Shown here piece after piece: positions 24,461 through 33,235 of a stretch of 64,000 bases of DNA (position 1 is its first letter; every line of letters starts with the position of its first letter). Under the pieces are notes generated by a model. The model had not been told where the DNA came from and ran no database searches. It saw only the letters and a list, made by a program, of their open reading frames with translations. Position numbers and translations under genes: made by a program. The DNA is from QAMH01 sp900556425 (lineage in GTDB: Bacteria; Actinomycetota; Coriobacteriia; Coriobacteriales; QAMH01): NCBI GenBank assembly GCA_902475535.1, contig CABRZR010000002.1, forward strand, positions 1-64,000, read 5' to 3'.

Positions 24461-25005
24461 TGTTAATGCCCAAGCGCATCAAGCACCGCAAGGTCCAGCG
24501 CGGCTCTATGAAGGGTAAGTCCAAGGGAGGCAACAACCTCAACTTTGGCTCCTACGGCATTCAGGCTCTCGAGTCGCATTGGATTACCAACCGTCAGATC
24601 GAGGCTGCTCGTATCGCCATGACCCGCTACATGAAGCGTGGTGGCCGCGTGTGGATCACGATCTTCCCGGACAAGCCCATCACCAAGAAGCCGGCAGAGA
24701 CCCGCATGGGTTCCGGCAAGGGCAATCCTGAGGAGTGGGTGGCCGTCGTCAAGCCCGGTCGCATCATGTTCGAGATCGATGGCGTCCAGCCTGACGATGC
24801 CCGCGAGGCCATGCGCCTTGCCATCAACAAGCTGCCCATCAAGTGCAAGATGGTGATTCGCGAGGATGCCGCCGAGCGTGCTGCGGAGTATGCCAAGGCC
24901 CATGCCAAGGATTCCGCTCGTGGCCGCTCCAAGGCTGCCAAGGAGAGCACCGCTGCAGCTGCCCCCGCTGCCGCCACCACTGAGGAAGAAGGAGGCGACG
25001 AGTAA
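24460..25005 (+). CDS. rplP: 50S ribosomal protein L16 with C-terminal tail
   Basis: 181 residues against ~137-140 usually. The core (MPKRIKHRKVQRGSMKGK to KLPIKCKMVIREDA) is normal. Residues ~139-181 form an Ala/Lys/Glu-rich extension ending EEEGGDE. ATG 24460 is chosen for GGAGGG 7 nt upstream and the one-base overlap with rpsC; ATG 24466 is the alternative. Confidence 0.96.
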   Translation: MLMPKRIKHRKVQRGSMKGKSKGGNNLNFGSYGIQALESHWITNRQIEAARIAMTRYMKRGGRVWITIFPDKPITKKPAETRMGSGKGNPEEWVAVVKPGRIMFEIDGVQPDDAREAMRLAINKLPIKCKMVIREDAAERAAEYAKAHAKDSARGRSKAAKESTAAAAPAAATTEEEGGDE

Positions 25006-25218
25006 ATGAAGCCTGCAGAGATTCGCGAGCTCACTACCGACGACCTCAACGATAAGCTGACCGAGGCGCGCACCGAGCTCTTTAACCTGCGTTTCCAGAT
25101 GGCCACGAGCCAGCTGGACAACACCGCGCGCGTGAAGGTCGTCAAGAAGGACATTGCCCGTATTTGCACCGAGCTGCGTGCACGCGAGATTCGCGCTGCA
25201 GCCGAAGCGACCGCTTAA
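25006..25218 (+). CDS. rpmC: 50S ribosomal protein L29
   Basis: 70 residues, two-helix hairpin with LFNLRFQMATSQLDNTARV. Starts directly after the rplP stop. Confidence 0.96.
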   Translation: MKPAEIRELTTDDLNDKLTEARTELFNLRFQMATSQLDNTARVKVVKKDIARICTELRAREIRAAAEATA

Positions 25219-25237
25219 GGAAAGGAGCGAAGCTTAA

Positions 25238-25498
25238 ATGAACGAAGAGCGTAATCGTCGTAAGGTTCGCCAGGGCGTCGTCGTCTCGGCCACAAACGAC
25301 AAGACCATCGTCGTGCAGATCGAGGAGCGCAAGCCGCACCGCGTCTACGGCAAGATGATCACCACCACCAAGAAGTTCCACGCGCATGACGAGGGCAACG
25401 AGGCCGGTGTGGGCGATACCGTTCGCATCATGGAGACTCGTCCGCTCTCCAAGCAGAAGCGCTGGCGCCTGCTCGACATCGTCGAGAAGGCCAAGTAG
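25238..25498 (+). CDS. rpsQ: 30S ribosomal protein S17
   Basis: 86 residues: RQGVVVSATNDKTIVVQIE and the OB-fold motif ETRPLSKQKRWRL. AAAGGAG precedes the ATG. Confidence 0.96.
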   Translation: MNEERNRRKVRQGVVVSATNDKTIVVQIEERKPHRVYGKMITTTKKFHAHDEGNEAGVGDTVRIMETRPLSKQKRWRLLDIVEKAK

Positions 25499-25526
25499 TC
25501 AGCTAACGTAGCAGGAAGGTATTCCC

Positions 25527-25895
25527 ATGATTCAGATGCAATCAATGCTGACTGTTGCTGACAACAGCGGTGCACAGAAGGTTCAGTGCATCAAGGTCCT
25601 CGGCGGCTCCAAGCGCCGCTACGCCGGCCTGGGCGACATCATCGTCTGCAGCGTCAAGGAGGCAGCCCCCAACAGTCAGGTCAAGAAGGGCGACGTCGTT
25701 CGTTGCGTCATCGTCCGTCTCAAGAAGGAGGTCCGTCGCAAGGACGGCTCCTACATCAAGTTCGATGAGAACGCCGCCGTCGTGGTTGACGATTCCGGCG
25801 CTCCCCGCGGCACGCGCGTTTTCGGGCCCGTCGCCCGCGAGCTGCGTGACCGCAAGTTCATGAAGATCGTCTCCCTCGCACCCGAGACGCTTTAG
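25527..25895 (+). CDS. rplN: 50S ribosomal protein L14
   Basis: 122 residues: MIQMQSMLTVADNSGAQKVQ and GTRVFGPVARELRD. Normal length. Confidence 0.97.
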   Translation: MIQMQSMLTVADNSGAQKVQCIKVLGGSKRRYAGLGDIIVCSVKEAAPNSQVKKGDVVRCVIVRLKKEVRRKDGSYIKFDENAAVVVDDSGAPRGTRVFGPVARELRDRKFMKIVSLAPETL

Positions 25896-25912
25896 GGGAA
25901 GGTGAGAAGAAG

Positions 25913-26230
25913 ATGACGAAGATGAATATCAAGACTGGCGATACCGTCAAGGTCATCGCTGGTAAGGACAAGGGCGCACAGGGCGAGGTCCTCTTCGCCT
26001 ACCCCGAGAAGGGTCGTGTCACTGTCCAGGGCGTTAACCTTGTGCACAAGGCGTTGCGTCCGACGCAGGCCAATCCTAACGGCGGTATCGACACGCGCGA
26101 GGCGGCTATCGACGTCTCCAACGTCATGCTGGTTTGCCCGTCGTGTGGCTTGCCGACCCGCATCGGCCACAAGGTCGACGAGGATGGCAAGGTTCGCGTC
26201 TGCAAGAAGTGCGGCAAGGTTATCGACTAA
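25913..26230 (+). CDS. rplX: 50S ribosomal protein L24
   Basis: 105 residues. KOW motif (GDTVKVIAGKDKGAQGEVL) and a C-terminal CPSCG...CKKCGK zinc-ribbon-like pair. ATG 25913 follows GGAAGGTGAG by 6 nt; ATG 25922 is possible. Confidence 0.96.
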   Translation: MTKMNIKTGDTVKVIAGKDKGAQGEVLFAYPEKGRVTVQGVNLVHKALRPTQANPNGGIDTREAAIDVSNVMLVCPSCGLPTRIGHKVDEDGKVRVCKKCGKVID

Positions 26231-26379
26231 CATGAATTTCAACTTCGGGCTGGCGCACCCGAGGTGAAAACCTCGGCGCTGCTCCTGCGGAACTCGCGCG
26301 CACAGATCGCGCGCTCAGACAGTCCTCGGACCCGCAGCGCCAGGTTTTCACCTCTGCGCCAGACTCGTTGAAATTCATG
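26231..26379. repeat. 149-nt long hairpin between rplX and rplE
   Basis: Left arm 26231-26281 and right arm 26335-26379 are almost complementary over 45 nt. The outer 13 bp are perfect (CATGAATTTCAAC with GTTGAAATTCATG). Inner matched blocks are CTGGCGCA, GAGGTGAAAACCT and GGCGCTG. The loop itself contains a CGCGCGC/GCGCGC hairpin. It begins immediately after the rplX stop codon within a co-transcribed operon. Confidence 0.85.
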
Positions 26380-26475
26380 ATGTCTTTCAGGTTAGGGACC
26401 TGAGTTGTAATAGGCCCTCCGTGCGGAGGGGGCGAGGTCGGAAACCCCGCCTTAAATCTCGAAGGAGTTAGAAAC

Positions 26476-27018
26476 ATGGCACCACGTCTTAAAGAGAAGT
26501 ACTACAAGGAGCTCGCTCCGAAGCTCAAGGAAGAGCTCGGCATCGCCAACGTCAACGACATCCCCAAGCTCGAGAAGATCGTCGTCAACATGGGTGTGGG
26601 CGAGGCTGCGACCGACAGCAAGCTCATCGATGCGGCTGTCGAGGACCTGCGCGTCATCACCGGCCAGCAGCCGATGATCTGCCGCGCCAAGAAGTCCATC
26701 GCAACCTTCAAGCTGCGTGCTGGCATGCCGATCGGCGCTAAGGTCACGCTGCGTGGCGACCGCATGTACGAGTTCTTCGATCGCCTCATCGCGGCCGCGA
26801 TTCCCCGCATCCGCGACTTCCGCGGCCTTCCCGCGAACAGCTTCGATGGCCATGGCAACTATTCCATGGGCGTTACCGAGCAGATCATCTTCCCGGAGAT
26901 CGACTACGACAAGGTCGATCGCACCCGCGGCATGGACATCACGTTCGTGACGACTGCCAAGACCGACGAAGAGGGCAAGGCGCTTCTCACCGCTTTCGGA
27001 TTCCCGTTTGCGGCTTAG
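26476..27018 (+). CDS. rplE: 50S ribosomal protein L5
   Basis: 180 residues: KLEKIVVNMGVGEA, TGQQPMICRAKKSIA and RDFRGLPANSFDGHGNYSMG. Binds 5S rRNA. AAGGAG precedes ATG 26476. Confidence 0.97.
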   Translation: MAPRLKEKYYKELAPKLKEELGIANVNDIPKLEKIVVNMGVGEAATDSKLIDAAVEDLRVITGQQPMICRAKKSIATFKLRAGMPIGAKVTLRGDRMYEFFDRLIAAAIPRIRDFRGLPANSFDGHGNYSMGVTEQIIFPEIDYDKVDRTRGMDITFVTTAKTDEEGKALLTAFGFPFAA

Positions 27019-27040
27019 TAGGAGAATAAGGTAGAATATT

Positions 27041-27101
27041 CGATTGCTGTGCGTTTTTACGTGCAGCAATCGGAGTTTAGCGGGAGATACGGTTTTCCCG
27101 C
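27041..27101 (+). other. two hairpins between rplE and rpsN
   Basis: CGATTGCTG/CAGCAATCG (27041-27072) and GCGGGA/TCCCGC (27080-27101) lie in the 102-nt spacer. Neither has a proper T-run directly after the stem. Likely mRNA structure rather than terminators, since rpsN must be transcribed with the operon. Confidence 0.5.
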
Positions 27102-27120
27102 GAACAGGAAAGGATGAGCA

Positions 27121-27306
27121 TTGGCAAAGAAATCGATGATCGCCAAGGCGAAGCGTGAGCCGAAGTTCAGCACGCGCGCGTATACGCGTTGCAACCGCTG
27201 CGGCAGGCCGCATTCGGTCTATCGCAAGTTCGGTCTGTGCCGAATCTGCTTGCGTGAACTTGCCCTTAAAGGCGAACTCCCCGGTGTCCGCAAGGCAAGC
27301 TGGTAA
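27121..27306 (+). CDS. rpsN: 30S ribosomal protein S14, zinc-binding (type Z)
   Basis: 61 residues, the short zinc form with CNRCGRPHSVYRKFGLCRIC (two CxxC pairs). TTG start 27121 with GAAAGGATG upstream. The presence of the C+ form implies zinc-replete S14 in the core operon. Confidence 0.96.
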   Translation: MAKKSMIAKAKREPKFSTRAYTRCNRCGRPHSVYRKFGLCRICLRELALKGELPGVRKASW

Positions 27307-27408
27307 GGCAAGCCACGTAGACGCTGGGCTGCCACAAGACAGGCGCGGCCATCACGGGTGGACGCGAACCGCTTGGGAGCAGTCATCAACGAACCATAGG
27401 AGGAATCA

Positions 27409-27807
27409 ATGAGCACGACCGATTCGATCGCAGACATGCTCACGCGTATTAGAAACGCGAACACTGCGAACAAGGAGACGGTTTCCATGCCGTCTTCGCG
27501 AAAGCTCGTCGAGATAGCTCGCATCATGAAGCAAGAGGGCTATATCACGGAGTACGAGATCATCTCGAAGGCTCCCCAGGACGAGCTTCTCATCACGCTG
27601 AAGTACGGGGACAAGAAGGAGAAGGTCATTCGTGGCCTGCGCCGCATTTCTAAGCCCGGTCTTCGCATCTATGCTGGCAAGAACGAGCTCCCCCGCGTTC
27701 TGGGTGGCCTCGGCACTGCCATCATTTCCACGTCCAAAGGTGTCATGACCGATCGCGATGCCCGCATTGCCGGCGTCGGCGGCGAGGTCCTGGCATACGT
27801 CTGGTAA
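27409..27807 (+). CDS. rpsH: 30S ribosomal protein S8
   Basis: 132 residues: DSIADMLTRIRNAN and the C-terminal STSKGVMTDRDAR. Preceded by a 102-nt spacer after rpsN. S8 is the classical spc-operon repressor; no repressor site was defined here. Confidence 0.97.
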   Translation: MSTTDSIADMLTRIRNANTANKETVSMPSSRKLVEIARIMKQEGYITEYEIISKAPQDELLITLKYGDKKEKVIRGLRRISKPGLRIYAGKNELPRVLGGLGTAIISTSKGVMTDRDARIAGVGGEVLAYVW

Positions 27808-27829
27808 GAGCCGAGAAAGGAGCAATCGC

Positions 27830-28369
27830 ATGTCGCGTATTGGCAAGCTGCCCGTTCCGGTTCCCGCCGGAGTCGAGGTAAAGATCGACGGCAACACCGT
27901 TACCGTCAAGGGTCCCAAGGGTGAACTCACCCAGACCTTCAACGAGAATATGGCCATCAGCCTGGGCGAGGACGGCTCCATCGTCGTCGAGCGCCCCAAC
28001 GATGCACGCGAGAATCGCGCGATGCATGGCCTGACCCGTTCTCTCATCAACAACATGGTCATCGGCGTGAGCGAGGGCTATTCCAAGACGCTCGAGCTCG
28101 TCGGCGTTGGCTATCGTGCCGCACTCAAGGGCGGCAAGCTCGAGATGACGCTTGGCTTCTCGCATCCTGTCATCGTCGATGCCATTGACGGCATCACGTT
28201 CGAGTGCCCCGAGCCCACGATCATCAACATCAGTGGCATTGACAAGCAGCTGGTTGGCCAGGTCGCCGCGGACATCCGCGCCTTCCGCAAGCCCGAGCCG
28301 TACAAGGGCAAGGGTATTCGCTACCAGGGCGAGCATATCCGCCGCAAAGAGGGCAAGGCTGCCAAGTAG
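27830..28369 (+). CDS. rplF: 50S ribosomal protein L6
   Basis: 179 residues: SRIGKLPVPVPAGVEVKI and the C-terminal KPEPYKGKGIRYQGE. ATG 27830 follows AAAGGAG; the open frame upstream overlaps rpsH and is not used. Confidence 0.97.
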   Translation: MSRIGKLPVPVPAGVEVKIDGNTVTVKGPKGELTQTFNENMAISLGEDGSIVVERPNDARENRAMHGLTRSLINNMVIGVSEGYSKTLELVGVGYRAALKGGKLEMTLGFSHPVIVDAIDGITFECPEPTIINISGIDKQLVGQVAADIRAFRKPEPYKGKGIRYQGEHIRRKEGKAAK

Positions 28370-28420
28370 TAAACGTACGCCGGTCGTTGCGCCGGTTAAT
28401 TACAAGGAGAACGGTTCAGT

Positions 28421-28789
28421 ATGGATAAGCTCAAGGCAAAGAAGGCGAAACTGCAACGTCGCCAGCGCCGTGTGCGTGGCAAGGTTTCGGGTACGCCCGA
28501 GCGTCCGCGCCTGCGCGTGACGCGTTCCAATTCCAACATCTACGCTCAGGTCATCGATGATGTCGCTGCCGTCACGCTGGCAAGCGCGTCCTCGCTTGAC
28601 GAGAAGGTCAAGGCCACCGGCAAGCATGGTGGCAATATCGAAGGTGCTGCCGAGGTGGGAAAGCTCATCGCCCAGCGTGCCCTCAATGCGGGTATCGGCG
28701 AGGTCGTGTTCGACCGCGGTGGCAATCTCTACCATGGCCGTGTGAAAGCGCTCGCCGAGGGCGCTCGCGAAGCCGGCCTGAAGTTTTAG
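28421..28789 (+). CDS. rplR: 50S ribosomal protein L18
   Basis: 122 residues: RRQRRVRGKVSGTPERPRL and FDRGGNLYHGRVKALAEGAR. Binds 5S rRNA. Confidence 0.97.
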   Translation: MDKLKAKKAKLQRRQRRVRGKVSGTPERPRLRVTRSNSNIYAQVIDDVAAVTLASASSLDEKVKATGKHGGNIEGAAEVGKLIAQRALNAGIGEVVFDRGGNLYHGRVKALAEGAREAGLKF

Positions 28790-28801
28790 GGGGAGGGAAA
28801 C

Positions 28802-29347
28802 ATGGCACAGAGGCCTAACAACAGGAAGTCAAACAGGCAGGCTGCACAGCAGGCTCCCGAACTCGAAGAGCGCGTCGTCTACATCAACCGCGTTTCCAAG
28901 GTCGTCAAGGGTGGTCGTCGCTTTGGTCTGACCGCGCTCGTCGTCGTTGGCGATCACAACGGTAACGTGGGTGTTGGCATGGGCAAGTCCGCTGAGGTGC
29001 CCATCGCCATCAGCAAGGGCGTCGAGGACGCGAAGAAGAACATGTTCAAGGTCCCGCTGACCGAGGAGGGCACCATCCCGCACGAGGTCATCGGTGAGTT
29101 TTCAGCTGGTCGCGTGCTGCTCAAGCCGGCCACGCCCGGTACCGGCGTTATCGCCGGCGGTCCGGTCCGTGCCCTGCTCGAGCTCGCTGGCGTCAAGGAC
29201 GTGCTGTCCAAGTCGCTCGGCACTGACAACGCGATGAACATCGTCAAGGCGGCTGCCGAGGGTCTCAAGGAGCTCCAGAGCCCGCAGCAGGTTGCGAAGC
29301 GTCGCGATATGACCGTTGCTGAAATCTACGGAAAGAAGGCTCAGTAA
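28802..29347 (+). CDS. rpsE: 30S ribosomal protein S5
   Basis: 181 residues with the dsRNA-binding N-terminal domain (RVVYINRVSKVVKGGRRFG) and GTGVIAGGPVRALLELAGV. GGGGGAGGG precedes ATG 28802; stop overlaps rpmD (TAATG). Confidence 0.97.
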   Translation: MAQRPNNRKSNRQAAQQAPELEERVVYINRVSKVVKGGRRFGLTALVVVGDHNGNVGVGMGKSAEVPIAISKGVEDAKKNMFKVPLTEEGTIPHEVIGEFSAGRVLLKPATPGTGVIAGGPVRALLELAGVKDVLSKSLGTDNAMNIVKAAAEGLKELQSPQQVAKRRDMTVAEIYGKKAQ

Positions 29348-29538
29348 TGGCTAACGCAAAGAAGACGCTGCGCCTGACGCAGGTGAAGAGCTCGATTGGC
29401 TACAAGAAGGACCAGGCCGCGACGCTCAAGGCCCTGGGCCTGGGCAAGATCGGCTCCACGGTCGAGCAGGTCGACAACGATGCCATCAGGGGCATGATCT
29501 TCAAGGTCAAGCACCTGATCGAGGTCGAGAACATCTAG
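29347..29538 (+). CDS. rpmD: 50S ribosomal protein L30
   Basis: 63 residues: LRLTQVKSSIGYKKDQAATL. Overlaps the rpsE stop by one base. Confidence 0.95.
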   Translation: MANAKKTLRLTQVKSSIGYKKDQAATLKALGLGKIGSTVEQVDNDAIRGMIFKVKHLIEVENI

Positions 29539-29548
29539 CACGTATTGA

Positions 29549-29630
29549 TGGGCTGCATCATCGGGTGCAGCCCACGATGAGGAAGTCAGCCGGCGGCGAG
29601 CAGCCGGCTTCATCCGCATCAGGCGGATGA
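29549..29630 (+). other. hairpin cluster between rpmD and rplO
   Basis: Three consecutive stems in the 111-nt spacer: GGGCTGCA/TGCAGCCC, GCCGGC/GCCGGC and CATCCGC/GCGGATG. None has a T-run. Probably mRNA-level structure within the operon. Confidence 0.5.
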
Positions 29631-29649
29631 ACGCGAAAAAGGAGACATC

Positions 29650-30090
29650 ATGGATCTTTCTGAACTCAAACCAGCCGAGGGCTCGACGAAGAAGCGCAAG
29701 CGCGTAGGTCGCGGCCATGGTTCCGGTCACGGTGGTACGTCCGGTCGCGGCATGAACGGCCAGGCCTCGCGTGCCGGTGGCACCAAGGGCCCGGGCTTCG
29801 AGGGTGGCCAGACGCCGCTCGCGATGCGCCTTCCCAAGCTCCCCGGTTTCCGCAACATCAACCGCAAGGAGTACGTGCCGGTCAACGTCGGTCGTCTCAA
29901 CGAGAAGTACGCTGCCGGCGAGACCGTCAACGGCGAGACGCTTGTCGAGAAGGGCATCATCAAGCATGCCGATGCACTCGTTAAGGTTCTCGGCGACGGC
30001 GAGATTTCCAAGGCGCTGACGGTTCAGGTCGACAAGGTTTCCGCTTCTGCTAAGGCCAAGATTGAAGCGGCCGGAGGAAAGGTCGAGTAG
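29650..30090 (+). CDS. rplO: 50S ribosomal protein L15
   Basis: 146 residues: RVGRGHGSGHGGTSGRGMNG and the FEGGQTPLAMRLPK motif. AAAAAGGAG upstream of ATG 29650. Confidence 0.97.
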   Translation: MDLSELKPAEGSTKKRKRVGRGHGSGHGGTSGRGMNGQASRAGGTKGPGFEGGQTPLAMRLPKLPGFRNINRKEYVPVNVGRLNEKYAAGETVNGETLVEKGIIKHADALVKVLGDGEISKALTVQVDKVSASAKAKIEAAGGKVE

Positions 30091-30092
30091 CC

Positions 30093-31382
30093 GTGCTCAA
30101 CGCACTCATTAACGCAATGAAGGTGAAGGAGCTCCGTCACAAGATCTTCTTCACCCTGGCAATCATAGCGCTGTACCGTGTTGGCTCGTTTATCCCCGTC
30201 CCCGGCATCCCGTTCGCCGACCTCGTGTCGAACTTCCGTGACACGAGCACGAACGCCGGCCTGCTCATGCTCAACCTGTTCTCAGGTGGCGCACTCGAGT
30301 ACTTCTCGGTGTTCTCGCTCGGCATCATGCCCTACATCACCGCGTCCATCATCATGCAGCTCATGCAGGGCATCATCCCCGCCTTGCAGCGCTGGCAGAA
30401 GGAGGGCGAGGCTGGGCAGCGCAAGGTCACGCGCATCACGCGTTACCTCACGCTCGTGCTCGGCCTGATCAACGCCATCGGCTACCTGGTCCTGTTCCAG
30501 AACGCCTTCGGTGTCGACTTCTCCACGACGGGCATGCCCACATGGCTCATCAGCACGATCATCATCGTCACGCTCGTGGCGGGCACGGCGCTCATCATGT
30601 GGATGGGCGAGCTCATCACGCAGCGCGGCATCGGCAACGGCATGTCGCTCATCATCTTCGCGAACATCATCGCGCGACTCCCAAGCGCGCTGCTTGATTC
30701 GATCCAGAACGCCACCGATCAGATGCAGGGCATTCTCATGACGGTGCTCATCATCGCCGTGATCCTCATCACGATTCCGGGCATCGTCTTCATCGAGCGT
30801 GGTCAGCGCCGCATTCCGGTGCAGTACTCCAAGCGCGTCGTGGGCCGCAAGGTCATGGGCGGCCAGTCCACGTACCTGCCGTTCAAGGTTAACGGCTCGG
30901 GCGTCATTCCCATCATCTTTGCGTCTGCCCTGCTGTACCTGCCCGCCCAGATCGCCGCGTTCTTCAGCGACGCGGGTTGGCTGCAGGCTGTCGCCAACTT
31001 CTGCTCGGCCGGTTGGGGCAACTGGATCCTGACCTTCGGCCTGATCGTCTTCTTCGCGTACTTCTACACGTCGATGATCTATCACCCGCAGGAGACGGCG
31101 GATAACCTGAAGAACAACGGCGGCTTCATCCCGGGCGTGCGTCCGGGCGGTGCGACCGTGCAGTACATCAAGAACGTGATCAACCGCATCACGCTTCCGG
31201 GCGCGATGTTCCTCGCGGCCATCGCGATCATCCCGTCCATCCTGTACTCGTTCACGGGCAACACCCTGATCCAGCTGTTCGGCGGCACCTCCGTGCTCAT
31301 CATGGTCGGCGTTGCGCTTGACACGATGACCAAGCTGGAGAGCCAGTTGAAGATGCACAACTACGACGGCTTCTTCAAATAG
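30093..31382 (+). CDS. secY: protein translocase subunit SecY
   Basis: 429 residues with ten membrane segments. Conserved FIPVPGIPF near the N-terminus, GGALEYFSVFSLGIMPYI, and the cytosolic loops with RRIPVQYSKRVVGRK and the AxNLKxxGGFIPGxRPG-like segment (ETADNLKNNGGFIPGVRPGG). GTG start two bases after the rplO stop. Central channel of the Sec translocon. Confidence 0.97.
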   Translation: MLNALINAMKVKELRHKIFFTLAIIALYRVGSFIPVPGIPFADLVSNFRDTSTNAGLLMLNLFSGGALEYFSVFSLGIMPYITASIIMQLMQGIIPALQRWQKEGEAGQRKVTRITRYLTLVLGLINAIGYLVLFQNAFGVDFSTTGMPTWLISTIIIVTLVAGTALIMWMGELITQRGIGNGMSLIIFANIIARLPSALLDSIQNATDQMQGILMTVLIIAVILITIPGIVFIERGQRRIPVQYSKRVVGRKVMGGQSTYLPFKVNGSGVIPIIFASALLYLPAQIAAFFSDAGWLQAVANFCSAGWGNWILTFGLIVFFAYFYTSMIYHPQETADNLKNNGGFIPGVRPGGATVQYIKNVINRITLPGAMFLAAIAIIPSILYSFTGNTLIQLFGGTSVLIMVGVALDTMTKLESQLKMHNYDGFFK

Positions 31383-31397
31383 ACTGAGGAGATTGTT

Positions 31398-32024
31398 ATG
31401 AATATCGTACTCCTGGGCGCTCCGGGCGCAGGAAAGGGAACTCAATCCGCGCGTCTCGTCGATGAGTTCGGCTTCACGCACCTTTCCACGGGAGATCTGC
31501 TTCGCGCCGCCGTCAAGGAGGGTACCGAGCTCGGCCTCAAGGCGAAGTCCTACATGGACGCCGGAGAGCTTGTGCCCGACGAGGTCGTCATCGGCTTGGT
31601 CGAGGAAAGGCTCAAGGCCGATCCCGAGGCATCCTTCCTGCTCGACGGCTTTCCGCGCACGCCGGCCCAGGCGGTCGCGCTCGATAGCGTGCTTGCCAAC
31701 CTGGACCAGAAGCTCGATTACGCCATTGCCCTCGAGGTCGACCCCGAGGCGCTCATCGCGCGTATGTCGCAGCGTCGTGTCTGCCGCGATTGCGGTTATC
31801 CCGGAACGGTCGAGACGGGCGCCGTCTGCCCCAAGTGCGGCGGCGAGATGTACCAGCGCGCCGATGACAACGAGGAGACGGTCCGCAACCGTCTTGCCGT
31901 CTACGAGAAGTCGACGAGCCCGCTCATCGACTACTATCGTGGCAACGGCATCCTCATCGAGCTCGATGGTGGGCAGTCTCCCGACATGGTCTTCGAGGAT
32001 CTCAAGACGGCGATTGGCAAATAG
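31398..32024 (+). CDS. adk: adenylate kinase
   Basis: 208 residues. P-loop GAPGAGKGT (7-15), LSTGDLLR, LLDGFPRT, and a zinc-type LID with CRDCG...CPKCGG. Catalyses AMP + ATP to 2 ADP. The usual position between secY and map. It complements the polyphosphate:AMP kinase upstream, which also makes ADP. Confidence 0.97.
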   Translation: MNIVLLGAPGAGKGTQSARLVDEFGFTHLSTGDLLRAAVKEGTELGLKAKSYMDAGELVPDEVVIGLVEERLKADPEASFLLDGFPRTPAQAVALDSVLANLDQKLDYAIALEVDPEALIARMSQRRVCRDCGYPGTVETGAVCPKCGGEMYQRADDNEETVRNRLAVYEKSTSPLIDYYRGNGILIELDGGQSPDMVFEDLKTAIGK

Positions 32025-32029
32025 CCGTC

Positions 32030-32797
32030 ATGAAGCGCTTTCGCCGCGACGGCGTCAAGATTAAATCGCCTGCCCAAATTGATGCAATGAAAGCAGCCGG
32101 CCACCTGAGTGCGCAAGCGCTCGAGGTGGTCGGTTCGCTTATGAGGCCAGGCGTGAGCACGGCCGAGCTCGATGCGGCTGCCGAGAAGTGCATCGTCGAA
32201 GCGGGCGGGACTCCGGCGTTCAAGGGATACGGCGGCTTTCCCGCCACTATCTGCGCCTCGGTGAACGACATGGTGGTGCACGGCATTCCGAGCCCCGACG
32301 TCATCCTCGAAGATGGCGATGTCGTCTCGATCGATACGGGCGCGATTGTCGATGGCTGGGTTGGCGACAATGCCGAGACCTTCATCGTCGGCACGCATGA
32401 CAAACAGCATCAGGATCTTCTCTCTACGACGCTTGCGGCTATGTGGGCGGGCATTGACCAGGCGTTTCCCGGAAATCATCTGGGTGATGTCGGGCATGCG
32501 ATACAGAAGGTCATCGAAGATGCCGGCTTCAACGTGATTCGCGAGTATTCGGGCCATGGCATCGGGCGTAGGATGCACGAGCCTCCCAACGTCCTCAACT
32601 ACGGCATTCCCGGCCAGGGCGTGAAACTCGAGGAAGGCATGGTCATCGCAATCGAGCCGATGGCGGTGAGCGGGTCTCCGCGCGTGCGCACCATCTCGGA
32701 TGGGTGGGGAGTCGTCACATGCGACGGAAAGCCCGCAGCGCACTTCGAGCGAACCATAGCCATCACCAAGGATGGCCCGCTCGTCCTGACCAAATAA
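32030..32797 (+). CDS. map: methionine aminopeptidase type I
   Basis: 255 residues, pita-bread fold. Metal ligands are recognisable in VVSIDTGAIVDGWVGDNAE (two Asp), GHGIGRRMHEPP (His), EEGMVIAIEP (Glu) and the C-terminal HFERTIA (Glu). Removes the initiator methionine. The adk-map spacing is 5 nt. Confidence 0.97.
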   Translation: MKRFRRDGVKIKSPAQIDAMKAAGHLSAQALEVVGSLMRPGVSTAELDAAAEKCIVEAGGTPAFKGYGGFPATICASVNDMVVHGIPSPDVILEDGDVVSIDTGAIVDGWVGDNAETFIVGTHDKQHQDLLSTTLAAMWAGIDQAFPGNHLGDVGHAIQKVIEDAGFNVIREYSGHGIGRRMHEPPNVLNYGIPGQGVKLEEGMVIAIEPMAVSGSPRVRTISDGWGVVTCDGKPAAHFERTIAITKDGPLVLTK

Positions 32798-32886
32798 ACG
32801 TTCGCAAAAAAATCTGGAATTGCCGCTTCGTTTGAAGTAGTATGTTTCATTACGTTTGCCGTGATTCAAATGGGAGAGTTGTATTC

Positions 32887-33105
32887 GTGAGCAAAGAGGA
32901 TGCCATTGAACTAGAGGGAAAGGTCATCGAGCCGCTCCCCAACGCGATGTTCAAAGTCGAGCTTGAGAATGGCCACCAGGTTCTGGCCCATATCTCGGGC
33001 AAGATGCGCATGCATTACATCAAGATCCTTCCGGGTGACAAGGTGACGGTGGAGCTTTCGCCGTACGACCTCGACCGTGGCAGGATCACCTATCGCTATA
33101 AGTAA
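32887..33105 (+). CDS. infA: translation initiation factor IF-1
   Basis: 72 residues, OB fold, starting at GTG 32887 with GGGAGAG 8 nt upstream. Contains GKVIEPLPNAMFKVELENG, then MRMHYIKILPGDKV. The longer open frame from 32842 is rejected as it adds residues not found in IF-1. Confidence 0.97.
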   Translation: MSKEDAIELEGKVIEPLPNAMFKVELENGHQVLAHISGKMRMHYIKILPGDKVTVELSPYDLDRGRITYRYK

Positions 33106-33107
33106 GG

Positions 33108-33125
33108 ATTGCGGCATACCGCAAT
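33108..33125 (+). other. hairpin between infA and rpmJ
   Basis: ATTGCGG-CATA-CCGCAAT just after infA, followed by a GGGGT/ACCCC stem near 33130-33147. No T-run. Probably an mRNA structure in the 130-nt spacer. Confidence 0.4.
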
Positions 33126-33235
33126 GCGTGGGGTGCCTGGGTACCCCTGTCGTTTGAGCAAGAAAATTACCGCCTGCGGCTGGGCGTGACGATAAAAAAA
33201 CGAAGTGTAAACACTTTCGGAAAGGTAAGGACATC

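Noticed and set aside
32842..32886. Longer IF-1 starting at 32842
   Set aside because: Adds 15 residues absent from IF-1 and lacks a ribosome-binding site; GTG 32887 is better.
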